Below, piece after piece: positions 1 through 13,100 of a DNA stretch of 64,000 bases. The notes under the pieces were generated by a model. It was not told the origin of the DNA, ran no database searches, and saw nothing but the letters and a program-made list of their open reading frames with translations. Source of the stretch: Yponomeuta sedellus (Eukaryota; Arthropoda; Insecta; Lepidoptera; Yponomeutidae). The DNA lies in assembly GCA_934045075.1 (NCBI GenBank), contig OW203721.1:3235997-3299996 (forward strand), given 5' to 3'. A program made the position numbers and the translations under genes. Position 1 is the first letter of the stretch, and each line of letters begins with the position of its first letter.

Positions 1-83
1 ACTTTCTAACGTTTAATACCCTCCTGCGATGCAGGAAGAGACTCGTGCCCCAGCAGTGGGGACATACAAGGGTTGACATCGAA
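1..83 (+). repeat. 5S-derived SINE, 3' tail fragment
   Basis: 'cctgcgatgcaggaagagac' and 'cgtgccccagcagtggggac' followed by 'atacaagggttga' match the 3' end of the 5S-derived SINEs seen in full at 1545-1870 and 23551-23907. The head lies outside the window. Confidence 0.8.
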
Positions 84-938
84 AACTTTGTAATGGTGTA
101 GGAAAACATCGTGAGTAAACCCGAGTATTTGAAGTGTTCACGCACATCGGTGCTTGCTATGTTCAATGGCCCAATCGGGTCTGACTAACTACATAATTAT
201 GTGTTTACTTCTTTCGCTTATTCCGCGGAAAACGAAAGCTAGTAATGTGCGTATAGACTTCACCACTGGTTATCCTGACTTGTTCCATAAACGCGCTTAT
301 GTCTACAGCGATAAGAGTTGGTTTGGAGATAGCCATTGGTGAGCCAATATTCAGTAGCGACGCGATGATCTGCTGTGCGAAATCACTGATGCAACGTCGA
401 ATTTACGCTTGTATTATTGAGCAAGGTTTTATAAATGCTACCTCGTGTGTTAAAAGAATATCTTTGTCTACCCTCAATTTTTTCACAAATACCTATGTAG
501 ACTATAGAAACGCCTCTACTATTGGGTGTAGTTCGTGACCGCCAGCGAACCGTCGGCGGTACGTGCCACTTCGGTCGATCTAGTTACGAGCAGGTGAAAT
601 ATCAGTATTGGATCAGACTTTAGGCCTAATTTTTTCTTACTAGGCGCAATATCAAATTTGCGATGTTTATAAGTGACGATTAGACACATGAATATAAGAT
701 TCTTTCATCAAATCAGCAGTAGAAGAGGGTAATGTGCGTGGCGAGAGAGCAATGATTGAACTACGTAAATGTTGGCTTCTGTGTTTACTGTAAATTCTGT
801 GCCTCGGTCAGGGTAGGTGGATTGTTTTAGCAGCCCTGTATCAACGCTATGCATCAGTGAGCGGCCGTCTAGGAACAGATATCAATGAGTGAAGTTATCA
901 TTTTTGTTTGGCAACTAAGGTCTAAACCTCTGTTACAG
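84..938. other. CNOT1 intron, left part
   Basis: No exon for the missing CNOT1 N-terminus could be found here. About 100-190 contains 'catcgtgagtaaacc' and 'caatggcccaatcgggtctg', which resemble a SINE also seen near 11840-11940 and 26105-26205. Otherwise nothing recognised. Confidence 0.5.
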
Positions 939-1154
939 TTGGTGAGTCTTTATGGATTGGAAGCAGAGAATCAACTACTGAGGTGTTTGCTCAGCGAGGC
1001 AGCCAAGTCTTCGTGGGACAGTGACCGGACGAGCTCGGCGAGCACCGTACACACTTCCCTGTTGGCTCAGCACCTGTCTTCGCTGCTCAACCATCCGGCC
1101 AGGTCTACAGTTGTCTGCCGAGCCATCGACCAGCCCAACCGTGCCCTACAGAAA
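939..1154 (+). CDS. CNOT1: CNOT1 exon 1 of window (N-terminal helical region)
   Basis: 72 codons beginning [14 protein letters not shown] after a 'tgttacag' acceptor and ending ALQK before the donor gtatgt. This matches the animal segment containing 'HLLRCL' about 38 residues from the N-terminus, so one or more upstream exons with the start codon lie outside the window. Phase 0 at both ends. The region belongs to the N-terminal helical repeats that in other animals bind CNOT10/CNOT11. Confidence 0.85.
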
Positions 1155-4100
1155 GTATGTTGAGAAATCTATACTTATGAGTAATCTTAAATACAACGTT
1201 GAACACTTTTTGTATTGCTAATGAAAAACTATCATCCCACCAACATTCAAGTAAGTGAAGCCGGAATTAAACTCATAACATTTTAGACGGATGAATCGGG
1301 TCCTAACCTGAGTCATTTATACAAAAATGGGAGCGATGTTCTCTAAACTCGAGCACAATCTGTTGAACCCGAAGTTGTGTCAATAAATAAGAGCTGTACA
1401 AGATGGCTTCACATTGTTTTGTGAGGTGCAAAATATACCCGTGACATAAAATTAAGTAACGCTGAATCCGGAAGTGTAGGCAGTGACTGGAATTCAAGGG
1501 CATCCCCATGAAATTAAGTGCAATAAAAAAGGTAATGCCAAAAAGAAGCGCTCGTGGCCTAGGCGAACAGAGTGATTAGAATCAATCACTTGAGTTAAGC
1601 AACAACAGGCGCGGTCAGGTACAGGATGGGTGACCGTCCCGTGACTACCGCTAGTGGCATTTTTCCGCCAAACCTTTGGTGCCGGCGTCATGTAATGGCA
1701 GTTGTTAAGCCATGCTTTATGGCCTTATGGGTGGCTTGATAACTTCTGACAGTAAGTCTGTCTTACAATTCTCCACCAAACCGGACTTGGCCCCCGTGGT
1801 GGAGTATGGCCTAACCTTCCGGCGAAAAAGAGACCCGTTCCCCAGCAGTGGGGACACACAAGGGTTAATAACGAAGAAAGACATTGAATAATGTAATTGT
1901 ATGCTAGGAAAGATTTGAGTTCGATGTAGCTGAAATGAAATGAAATGAAAAAATGCTTTGTGGTGACACTTAAAACTTTAGTGTTTGCTTCTATGTAATG
2001 AGATGATTTATACAGCGTCCAGAGCACTTTCACTCACAGTAGATTTGTTGAAAGGACCACTCGGACGCTGCAATGCCTGCGATATTGTATTTTAGATAGC
2101 TTCCCTTGTACCTTTACCATCCTGACACCTTAGTCGCTTATCCCAAATGAAAAACAAGTCATTATGTGTGGAGCCAACCCAGCTGTGGTCTCACAATGTT
2201 TTCCTTCACAGCGTGTGTTTTTGCTACAACTTCGCAGATGTACATAACTTCGTTTGAAAATAACAAAGTCATAGGTACATGCCTGCACTGGGAATTGAAC
2301 CTGATTCTCTCGCTTCCGAGTTCATTGTTCTTTCCACTGAGCTACTATCGGTTTTCGTTGTTGTAAAACCTACACACTTTATAAGAAATTCATTGATAGG
2401 CATTCATGGGCACAGGCCTGTCAGTGTGTGTCAGCACAATCCTCTGCAAAACATTTTAACCTATCAAAAGCTGTTTCACAGCACTGACACATACTGACAG
2501 GGCTGGCCCACCCAAGGGCAGAATGCCAGTTAATAAATTTAAGCTATAATGTCTAAGTTTTAACGGCGTTGTTTATTAAAAAAAAACAGCAGACTCGGCA
2601 AACGTTGTTTTGCAATAGTAAATATACACAAAAAAAAACATAAAAACCGGTGAAGCTGTTTCAGACGAGTTCGATAACAGTGTGACTGGAGATTTTTATA
2701 TAATATATTGTTATAAAAAGGCTTTCGGCTGGGCGCGAAAAAAAAAACCTCAAGTCTTGGGTTTTTTACATGTTTGAGATGTCGTTGTTTCTGGTTCCGA
2801 AGACACAGGGGATCCTAGTGTGGGGCCAGTAGCAATGTATGTGCCTGTATGTAAATGGTATGTTAAGTTATATAGTTGTGACAAATTAATTAATAAACCA
2901 ACTATACCGGGTTTGCCCATATTAGCATAAGTAGTAATGAAACATCACACAGCCACAAAACACGGTATTCCAGGAACATTATTTTGTGTAGACTACCAAA
3001 CTCACTAGTTTACACACAACCGCATCATGTTTCACTAATATCTGGTGTAAGTTCAATTCAATTTCAATTCTGTTTTATGGACTCAGTGCACTGATTGTCC
3101 AGTACAACTTCGCCAATATCACGTGTTAGACAAGACTAATCACTGGTGTAAGTTATGATTACAAGAAATATTTTTTGCATAATTTGTAATTCTGGCGAAA
3201 TTCTCACCACAGGTTAACAAAACTTCACAGATTAGGTTGACATTTCGTTGTAGAGATGGGGTGAAGTGAATGAAAGGAATGCATGATTTGAATATATGTA
3301 TAGGAAAATACGATAACCCAGTCGGCTGATAAAGGATATTACAGTATTGATTACGTTTCTAGAATATAATGGTTTTAATTAAAGCGTTTTTGTGTACCTT
3401 GATCTCTAATAAATGTATATTTTTTTTATACAGTAATTTTGTTTTGGATTTTTTTTTATTGCTTTAACTGAATCGGGTGTCATTTTGATATCGACCCTTT
3501 GTATGTTCCCATTCTTGGGGCACGGGTGGAATCTTAATCAACTCAATCTAATCTTAATCAACTACTTCATTTTCTTTTCTTGTTTCCTAGTGTAAGAATT
3601 TATCTAGCGACACCTTACTTGTAGGAATTGGATGCTTGGCCACTTAAAAAATGTTTAATACCTATTATTGATACAGCCTTTGAAATAACATTTCTAAAAC
3701 TAAATCAACCACCGCGATTATGAATGATTTCATTCATACATCAATCAATTCTATCGAACTACTACAGCACTCACTATTACCCAACACTATACAAATGTCA
3801 TATTTTACTGATACGCCATATTGGTTTACTACTTATGCCAAGTTAATAATAACACAGTATAGGTCCATGAATCAAAAACGGTAACTGCAAGAAGTTACAG
3901 CTTGGTGAACTCCTTACAGATCTTGAAGCCTTCCAACACACTTCTGAACCGGCTCTCGAGGCTGCTGAGGTTGACCACAGCTGAGGATGTCGCTTTCTCC
4001 CTGGTGCTGAGGAACTCCTCCAAGCCCGACATCGTTTCGCTTGCGAAGCAGCACCTCAAGAAGCGTTTTCTCGACCTTGTGCAGTGCTATTTGGATGCCG

Positions 4101-7100
4101 GTATGTCAATTTAAACTTCAATTCAATGCTTCTTTTCCACGCGGCGCTATGTGAGTACGCTTTATGGTCCTGTGGAGGATTTGGCTCTGCAAAAACAACA
4201 AAAATAACAAGAAAATACAATATTTAAATTTATGTAGATGCGATACTTGTATTAATTAATCGTTGTTACACATTTTTTTTATTTTTAACTCACTGTCCCA
4301 CTGCGTACATACATTTTTTTTTATCTGCCTCCATAATTGTGTGTCCCACTACATGGCAAAATGGCAAACTAACTAGACATACAAATACAAAATATTTATT
4401 GCAAAATAATATTTACATGAGCGAATACACAGCGGGCCGGGTAAAAACCTGTATTGCGGACCCTTAAAACAGTTTTTCAAAGAGTGAGTCACTCGAGCAA
4501 ACGTTACAAAATTTAAAGATAAACATGCAATTGACATTACCTGCAGAGCAAAGGCTTTCACTCGAAGAGAGAGTATGGGCAATTTACCAGGCATGCCCAG
4601 CGCGGATTGCCAATTTCAAGTGTGGGGTATTGAACACCTCACACAGTTAGCGACACATTTTGACATTATATGTTGTGCATATAGATTGCGGTTGGATGAT
4701 AATTATAGTGTAACGATGTTGCTAATTTAACGAAATTTAAACGAGTTACTTTTGTTAAAATCGTAATTGATTTAAGACGACACAGATTTTTGCAGGAACG
4801 TATGATAAATCCTAAAGCCTTGTAAGCTTTATTGGCGATTGCCATTAATATGAGTTTCAAAGATAACTTTACTGGCCATAATGACAAGATAACAACAAAA
4901 AATACTATAAAGTGAGCAGTCCCACATAGTAAAAATTACTTAGAAAAATAATTTATGTAACAAAAGCTGATAACAAGTCAGGTTTATCTTTTGCTTTTAT
5001 TAATTAATTTAGGAAGTAGTTATCATAATAGTGTACGTGACAAATTGACTATGCTACTAAAAATAATAATAACTTACACTCATTGTATTGAGTGTACACC
5101 AAACTAGTAACACTGTGCTATGGTAACCAAACAAGGACATCACAAACATGAAAATACACCCAGACTGAAGCCATTTGTACTGATCTCTTCGGCTTCTCCA
5201 ATGGGCTTCGAAATGCTTACAAAAACACCAATTACTTATAATAATCTTGATTTTATCCCTTTTTATTTTGATCAACAGAGCGCGGCCATCAAGCAGAACG
5301 CGCGGGACTCCAGGAATGCAGCCCTGAAGTGCTGCAAATACTTTTGAGCAGTCTATCACACGACAACTTCCGGTTGGCCACCGTCACTAAAGACTTGTTT
5401 CTCAAAAGACTCCGCAGTGACTTTCCACGAGAAGTAGTGCCCATAATACTAGCGCCTTTGTTATACCCCGACGACACACAGACTCCGCTAGAGGAGATGA
5501 CCACAGCTGACGATATGGCAGCGGCCATGATGGACAACTCTCTAGCGGAGATAATTCGCGATATCGGCTACTCGTTCACGTCCTCCGTTGAGGAATGCAA
5601 AAGCAGCATGCTCAACTTCGGCGCGCGAGAGCCCACCGCTGTCGACGTTGCGCGTCTCATCTCTATGATGGTGCGCTACCACGCCACCGTGCAAGACGGC
5701 CCACAAATACAGACCCCAGGCAACTTCTGGATGAGCCACGAGCCCAAGAAAGACCCGATTTCTCACGGCCACGGCGGCGAATCCTGGAACGCCGAAGTCT
5801 TTGTACAGACACTGAAAGAGCTGGCCTCTAGTCTCAACTGGAAGGAGGTCATACTGCAGCTCGACCACCCCGAGTTCGTAGTCCCAGACCGACAAGGGCT
5901 GACCCTCTTGTTCACAATCCTCAGACTCGGTTTGCAGAGCGCAGGATACCCGGCCAACATATTCCCGGTGGAGTACCTCTGCCGACGATGGACTAACCTG
6001 GAAGGCCAGATGAGCTTGATAAGCAACATTCTCAAACACCCCGATATCTTCAGTTTCGCTGACTACCCATTCCACCCGGTGTCCATCGACATTCTGAAAT
6101 CACCGCCCGAGACCGACAACAAAGAAATCGCGACCTGGAGATGCCTCTACCTGGTAGAACTGCTGCTCTATGCGGCTGAACGCGGCTATTACATGCCACT
6201 CCTCCACGACTTGCTCAAGTTCCCCATGCAGCACTGCCCCGATGTACTGCTGCTGGCGCTGTTACAAATCAGCTCGCCCATGACCGTGTTTCGTCAAGAG
6301 CTTCTCACCACGCTCATCCCCATATTCCTAGGGAACCATCCCAATTCAGGAATCATCCTACACCACGCGTGGCATACGCAGACTCCGAACATCAAGCCAA
6401 TCATAATGCACGCGATGGCCGATTGGTACATTCGCGGCGAGAGCGACCAGTCGAAGCTGTCTAGAATTCTGGACGTGGCGCAAGACCTCAAAGCCTTGTC
6501 ACTGCTCCTGAACGTACAGTCATTCCCATTCGTCATCGACTTAGCATGCTTGGCGTCCAGGAGGGAATATCTCAAACTAGATAAATGGTTAACTGATAAG
6601 ATCCGCGATCATGGGGAGACCTTTGTCTCAGCCATGGTAAAGTTTCTCCAGAGGCGGTGCCCGCAGGTCATTGGTAGCAAAATCCCTGAGGAGCAACTGC
6701 CCAAAGCCGCACAACTACCGCACGAAACCATCGCTACCATGTTGACCTGTCTGCAGCTATGCATCCAAAACGTTCAGCCGGAATTGCAAGAAGCCATCTA
6801 CGCTGTCATAACGAATGGACAAAGCCTCATACTGAGCAAGACTAGACAATTGAGTATCGCTCGCCCTCACCGCGTTTTGGAGACACCTTTCAACCCGGCT
6901 GGGTTGAGTGGGCAGTTGTTCACTCCACACGTGGATTCTATCTCTAACTTGACGCCCAATGTGGCCAACATGAATTTGGGCGCACCGTCCAACAACGCGT
7001 TCGCTATGCCGGGCACTCTGGGGCCTCTGGTGACCACGCCGGGCTCCCCGTCGCGCCTCATGAGCGCGGGGCCGAATAGCCCCTTCGCTATGATGCCGCT

Positions 7101-10100
7101 GCCGCACAACTCTAACGTAGCCAACATGGGCGCGCTGACCCGCATGGCACCCGTCCCTACCATAGACAAGACACGCCTCCCTGACCCGAACAACTTTCCC
7201 GAGATGGCTCAGCCCGTCTCCAAGGAAATCGAAGACGAAGCAAACGGATACTTCCAACGAATCTACAACCACCCGCCTCATCCGACACTGTCGATCGACG
7301 AGGTGCTCGACATGTTGAAAAAGTTCCACGACTCTCCCAACAAGCGCGAACACGATGTGTTCACATGCATGCTGCGAAACCTCTTCGAAGAATACAAGTT
7401 CTTCCCGCAGTATCCTGAAAAAGAGCTGCACATCACCGCGCAACTTTTCGGCGGCATCATTGAGAAAGGACTAGTTCCCAGCTACGTCTCTCTAGGCCTG
7501 GCCTTGAGGTTCGTGCTGGAAGCACTGCGGAAGCCCGAGGGCTCCAAGATGTACTACTTCGGCATAGCCGCACTCGACCGTTTCAAGTCGCGGCTGAAAG
7601 ACTACCAGAAGTACTGCGAACACGTGAGAGCGATCCCGCACTTCAACGAGTTCCCGTCCCACCTGATCGAGTATATTGAGTATGGCTTGCAGAGCCAGGA
7701 GCCGCCAACGAAACCTCAGGGCACCGTGATGCCGACGAGCCTCATGAATCAAGGGCCCGTGGTGTCCGTGCCAGCTACCTACAGGTATGTCATTTCGTTT
7801 ATATCGAGTGTATTTTCTTTGACTAACCAAGAGGCAGGTAAAGAATTATGTCCAGCGGAGGCCGGTGTAACCTTAGTAAAGTAAAATCCATTGCTAGATC
7901 CGTACTCGGGAATTGGATGTGTTTTATTATAATATTAGTTAATATTCAGCAGTTGGGTTTTTGACCATTCTTATATCAGTCTTTATGCATGTGTTACTTT
8001 TGGTTTCGTTAAGGTTTTTCTCTTTTAAAATTAATTAAAGCAGCTTACATCCAAATTTCCCGCCCAAGCTCTTAAGAATATCTACTTTCGCAAAAAGATA
8101 TATTGATAAAAACCTTTCAAAGCACAATGCCCACTCTCATTTGAAAAACAGTTGTGAAGATTTTTTCATAATTCTATGATTATTCTCCATAACATTTACT
8201 TCTTACTTCTAGTTAATATTCACTGAGCCTGCAATACCTAAGTACAGTCTATTTACTCTTACTTGTCCAATTTAGTAAACAAGATTCTACCCTTAAACTG
8301 TGACTTTTTAGTCCAAAACTGCCATATTTCCATAAATGAAGTAACTTGGAACACTCTTTTAGATAACACGCTGCCAATTTTATAAACATAATTCATGATA
8401 GTTCATGAATTTGCGAGAAAATGTCTAGTTTAGGCATCTAATCTCAATTTTAAGGTTAGAGTCTTGTTTACTAAATTGGTCAAGTAAGAATAAATAGCCT
8501 GTAGGTAGTTTCATATATTTAGTACAGCCCTGTCGGAACAGAAAGTTAACTTATATTTTTGTTTTATTTTGCAAAATGTTGAAATCTTACAAAGTTGAAA
8601 TCCCGAAATATTTAATTTCCCAAAAGGTCGACTTTTTATTTTTCCAATATGTTCGACTCTCATAAAGAATATCTCAGTGTATAATTTCTCTTTTTCTGTA
8701 ATTTTAGTAAATTAACATAGATTTTAAAAGACTTATTGAAATTTTAAAGAACCCGATATTTTCTGCGGGTGAGCCCTTAAAGCATATGAAGTTTGCTTAT
8801 TTGTGCTTATTCATTCATGTTTAAAAAAAACTCGACACTTCATGAATTAAATTTTCTGCAAATTCAACACGCAACAAATTAATCTTTCAACAAATTCACA
8901 TTTTAATAATTCAACTATCTGCAAACTCGACATTTTAGGAAGTCAACTTTCTATACCAAAATGGGTATTGCGCACTTGAGATGTGTCGTATGTCCGCAGG
9001 GCACAGCCGCCCACGCCCGCGCCGTCGATATCCGTGATGTCCAAGGTATCAGCAGCGAGCTCCCGGCCCTCCATTGCCAATGCCACTAACATCGACACCC
9101 TCCTCACTGCCACCGACCGCGAGGAGAAGATCAGCTCCCCACCGGAGGTCATACAGGATAAAACCGCCTTCATCTTCAACAACCTCAGTCAGCTCAACCT
9201 GCAAACGAAGTGCGAGGAACTCAAGGACATCATAACCGACGAACACTACCCGTGGCTCTCCCAATACTTAGTCATGAAGAGAGCCTCCATCGAACTCAAC
9301 TTCCACGCACTTTACTCCAACTTCCTTGATGTGCTCAAGGCCCGCGAAGTCAACCGCATGGTCACCAAAGAAACCTACCGCAACATCAAAGTGCTGCTTA
9401 GATCTGACAAGGGCATTGCTAATTTCTCAGACCGATCTCTGCTCAAAAATCTCGGCCACTGGCTTGGCATGCTGACGCTTGCCCGCAGCCAGCCCATTCT
9501 ACAGATAGATATTGATCTCAAAGCACTGCTTCTCGAAGCTTATCATAAGGGGCAGCAAGAGCTATTGTATGTGGTTCCGTTCGTAGCGAAAGTGCTGGAG
9601 TCCTGCGCCAAAAGTGTGGTCTTCAAGCCCCCGAACCCGTGGACCATGGCTCTGATGAGCGTACTGGCCGAGCTTCACCAAGAACCCGACCTGAAGCTTA
9701 ATCTTAAGTTCGAGATCGAAGTGCTCTGCAAAAACTTGAATCTGGACATAGCAGATGTGAAACCGGCGATATACCTGAAGGATCCTGAGAAAGTGCGACA
9801 AATTGAGTACCAGTTGTCGCAGCCAAAGCAGAAGCAAGAAGCTTCCAATACCGTTGCTCAGAACCAGCCTTTGGTGCAGACGCCGCAAATGCCGCTTATC
9901 GCGCCGCAAGGCGCCGTCATCTCTGCCGAGGACTTGAGCGCGCCTGCCGCCACACCCACTAGTGGCCTGGTGTCGGTAGACCCGGGCCTCATGGCGGTTG
10001 TGGGCCTCCCCGAGCCTCGGTTCAACTACCTCGACGTCAACGTTTCTTCCACATCGGCGTTCGGCCAAAACATCTGCTACAACCCGCACATAATCCTGTT

Positions 10101-13100
10101 CCAAAGCTACCCCCATCTAAAGCAGTTCGTCAAGCCAGCAATTGAGCGATCTATCCAGGAGTGGATCCATCCGGTCGTGGATAGGTCCATCAAGTACGCG
10201 CTGACGACCTGTGAGCAGATTATACGCAAAGACTTTGCTTTGGACCCGGATGAGGTGCGAATGCGAACGTGTGCCCATCATATGATGCGAAACCTGACGG
10301 CCGGTATGGCGATGATCACGTGCCGCGAGCAGATCATTACTACTATCAGCACTAACTTGAAGGCGGCATTCCTCACGGCTTTGCTGCCCGCAACACAGCA
10401 ACAGGTTAGTTTCTTTGCCCAATACCTTCCCATCTATTCCAATAGCGTACTTTAGTAGGCTTAGAGCCTGTCCAGACGAAGCGATTTGCGCGCGAAGGCA
10501 CTCGCGCGTAGACACTCGCGCGTTCCCGAGGTACTAGAGCTACACACTGGGATACACCCCGTCCAGATGCTAATGCTAATCGCGCGTAAAACGCGTGCAA
10601 CGCTCTCTCTCGACTCGCTCGTCTTACGCGTGAGTCGAGATCCTCTGGCGCCATTGGAGCGTTCAGTAGTACGGTACGCAGTACTACTAGTACGCGCGTG
10701 TCCGTGGCGAGTGGACGTATTTAATGCTGAATCCGTCCGCTGCACAATGCGCGTAGAAACGCACGTTAAACGCCGCATCTGATCGCGACATAAATTACAG
10801 CGCGCGAGTGCCCTCGCGCGCAAATAGCTTCGTCTGGATAGGCTCTTGCACAGTGCTGTGTATGTCTATAAAATTAACGACACGAAAAATAACTTTTATA
10901 TGCATGTACGTGTAATACAAGTTCCTACATTATAAGAACTTCTATGGGCATGTGTGTGTAATAGACGCACATGGCTATAAGAGTTCTTTTTATGGAACCG
11001 AAAGTTCTTTTTCGTGTCGTCGTGTGAACCTTACGGCTTGAACCTTAAGTCCCACTTTTTGCATGTACATACTTCATGAGGTACTCATGCATTTGATGAA
11101 CATGGTTACCCCAAAATATTTCTTGCAACTAAATCGTGCGTCTTCTCTGACTCAGTTTTTTTGCCTACCGCTAATAAGATTTCGAGAAGACTCACGATCT
11201 ACTTGCTCTGCCTATAAGTGAAGAATAATGCAATAGCTAAAGTATAGTATTGGTGTTTGAGTTAAGTTACAAGTTAAAGAATTGTACCTATTTGTGATTG
11301 CTGCCCGCATGTGTCATTTAATTAAAGGAATCATTTAGACCTATGAAATAACCTAGATGTCGGTTATTTTATACATTTAAGTTCAGCTTATTTAATAGGG
11401 TCTATTTTAGCTTTATTTAAACGTAGAGTCTACTGTAAACGGCTAAGTTTGTAGTATATCTTACAGGAATCGTCATAATCGCAGTCGCCAACCTTACCAA
11501 AGATCTCATCTGTCCTATTAAATAAACTCAACCCCGAAGTGTCGACTGCTACTTAGCCCATATCCAACATCCAGTGTCATCTTCAGAATTGGTCATATTT
11601 TTTTGGAGACGTGAACTAGCCGAATTCCAAGGGTGATAGAGGAGGCATGTTACTGTTGCGTGACTGTTAGAAATGAACCAAGCACTAAACGCAACATCAG
11701 AAGGGCGGTGGTAGCGGAGCGGTAGAGAGCCGGCTTCTGAATAGGGAGGTCGGTGATTCGAATCGTGGCATTTAGGAAAGACTAAGCTATGTATATTTGT
11801 GAAGTTAAAGTAGCAACACCACTTGCTAACTGTGAAGAAAAGCATCGTGAAGAAACCCTAGTGTCTAAAATAATAACATACCACAGCTCTTGGCTACAAC
11901 AGCCCAACTATGAGGCTAAGTGCGGAAATCTCAGGTCTAACTAACGCAAAAACAGGTGTCTTAGATCTAGATAAAATAACATTTAACACCCTTCGGTATC
12001 GATGTTCTAAGATTTATTTATTTAAAAAGTCACACTTTAAAACAAGTCAAATATCACAACCACAAATATTTTTTCAAGAATTAATTCTTTCAATCACACA
12101 TCCGGAACTAAAGAAATAAACAAAATAAAACAATCGATGCTTTAAGATAATTAGATACTGTTACTCAAACTAAAGGCTTTCTATACTTTTGTTAAAAAAA
12201 TGTAGATTCAGTCTCGATTTTACCCGGCAACTTCAGTATCATGTAAAACCGCTTTTGATCTCAGAGCAGCTTGAATTTATACCAATGAAGTCCACAGCAA
12301 CCAACTTAACTTTGTTTGCAGACATTTGACGAGCTTTGGATGGAGGTTGTCAGATTCATGCTACCTACAGAGATTTTAGTAAGACATTTGATGTTGTTGA
12401 TAACAGAATCTTGATGTCTACTTGGTGTGCATGGGTCGCTTTTACATTACTTTCAGAGATATATGTTTGAAAAATAAGTCGCAACTGCCGGCTTTAGTTG
12501 ACAATGTCACTATCTTCTGGTGTTGCTCCAGGCTCTCATTTGGGCCTGCTCATGTTCGTTATATTTATTAACGACGCCTTACAACACTTAAAGGTGCTTT
12601 TCTACGCTGAAGATCTGAAATTGTATAAGGAGATAAGAAACATACATGATACTTTCGCTTTTGTTGCAGTCAAATATTGAAATTATTTTTGAATGATGTG
12701 ACAGAAACCAAATACCCCTAAACAAACCAAGAAATTATTTCACCCATATACGTGTACCCATCACCACAGACTCCAGCATAATAACAAAAACCCCGAGAAC
12801 GACGATTCTTATGGACATCTGTGTCAAATTTAACAGATACACATTGACAACATCACAAAAAAGAGCCGATACGTAAATCTCAAGAGTTCCGTCATTCAAT
12901 CTTAATAAAATTGCTGACATTACTTTTGTTATCAACATTTTAGGCTTATATCGCTGTTTAAAAGATTCATATAGGAGGAATAGTTTATCCACAAATTTAA
13001 ATAAGCGGGAGCATCGATAGCAGATAAGATCAACATCAGTGTTCCGCGTGTCTATAGCTATCTGTATATCTATCTATACAGAATCTGTAACCGCATTCCC

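Larger units (their letters stand above)
1871..3919. other. CNOT1 intron between exons 1 and 2, right part
   Basis: Besides the SINE pieces listed separately (2190-2352, 2736-2880, 3488-3535), the sequence is AT-rich with short A and T runs. No coding signal seen. Confidence 0.5.

Noticed and set aside
1..938. Missing first exon of CNOT1
   Set aside because: I looked for the conserved N-terminal start and found no matching codons; it must lie upstream of the window.
5329..5331. Translation start within exon 3
   Set aside because: It is a GTG in the middle of an exon whose frame continues upstream and joins exon 2 through a matching split codon.
6757..7443. Long minus-strand open frame opposite CNOT1 exon 3
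   Set aside because: Arg/His/Val-rich translation with no homology; a mirror of GC-rich codons in the sense exon. The same applies to 5542-6075 and 9562-10116.
10486..10823. Coding frames in the GC-rich intron patch
   Set aside because: They lie entirely within a palindromic MITE and show no recognisable domain on either strand.
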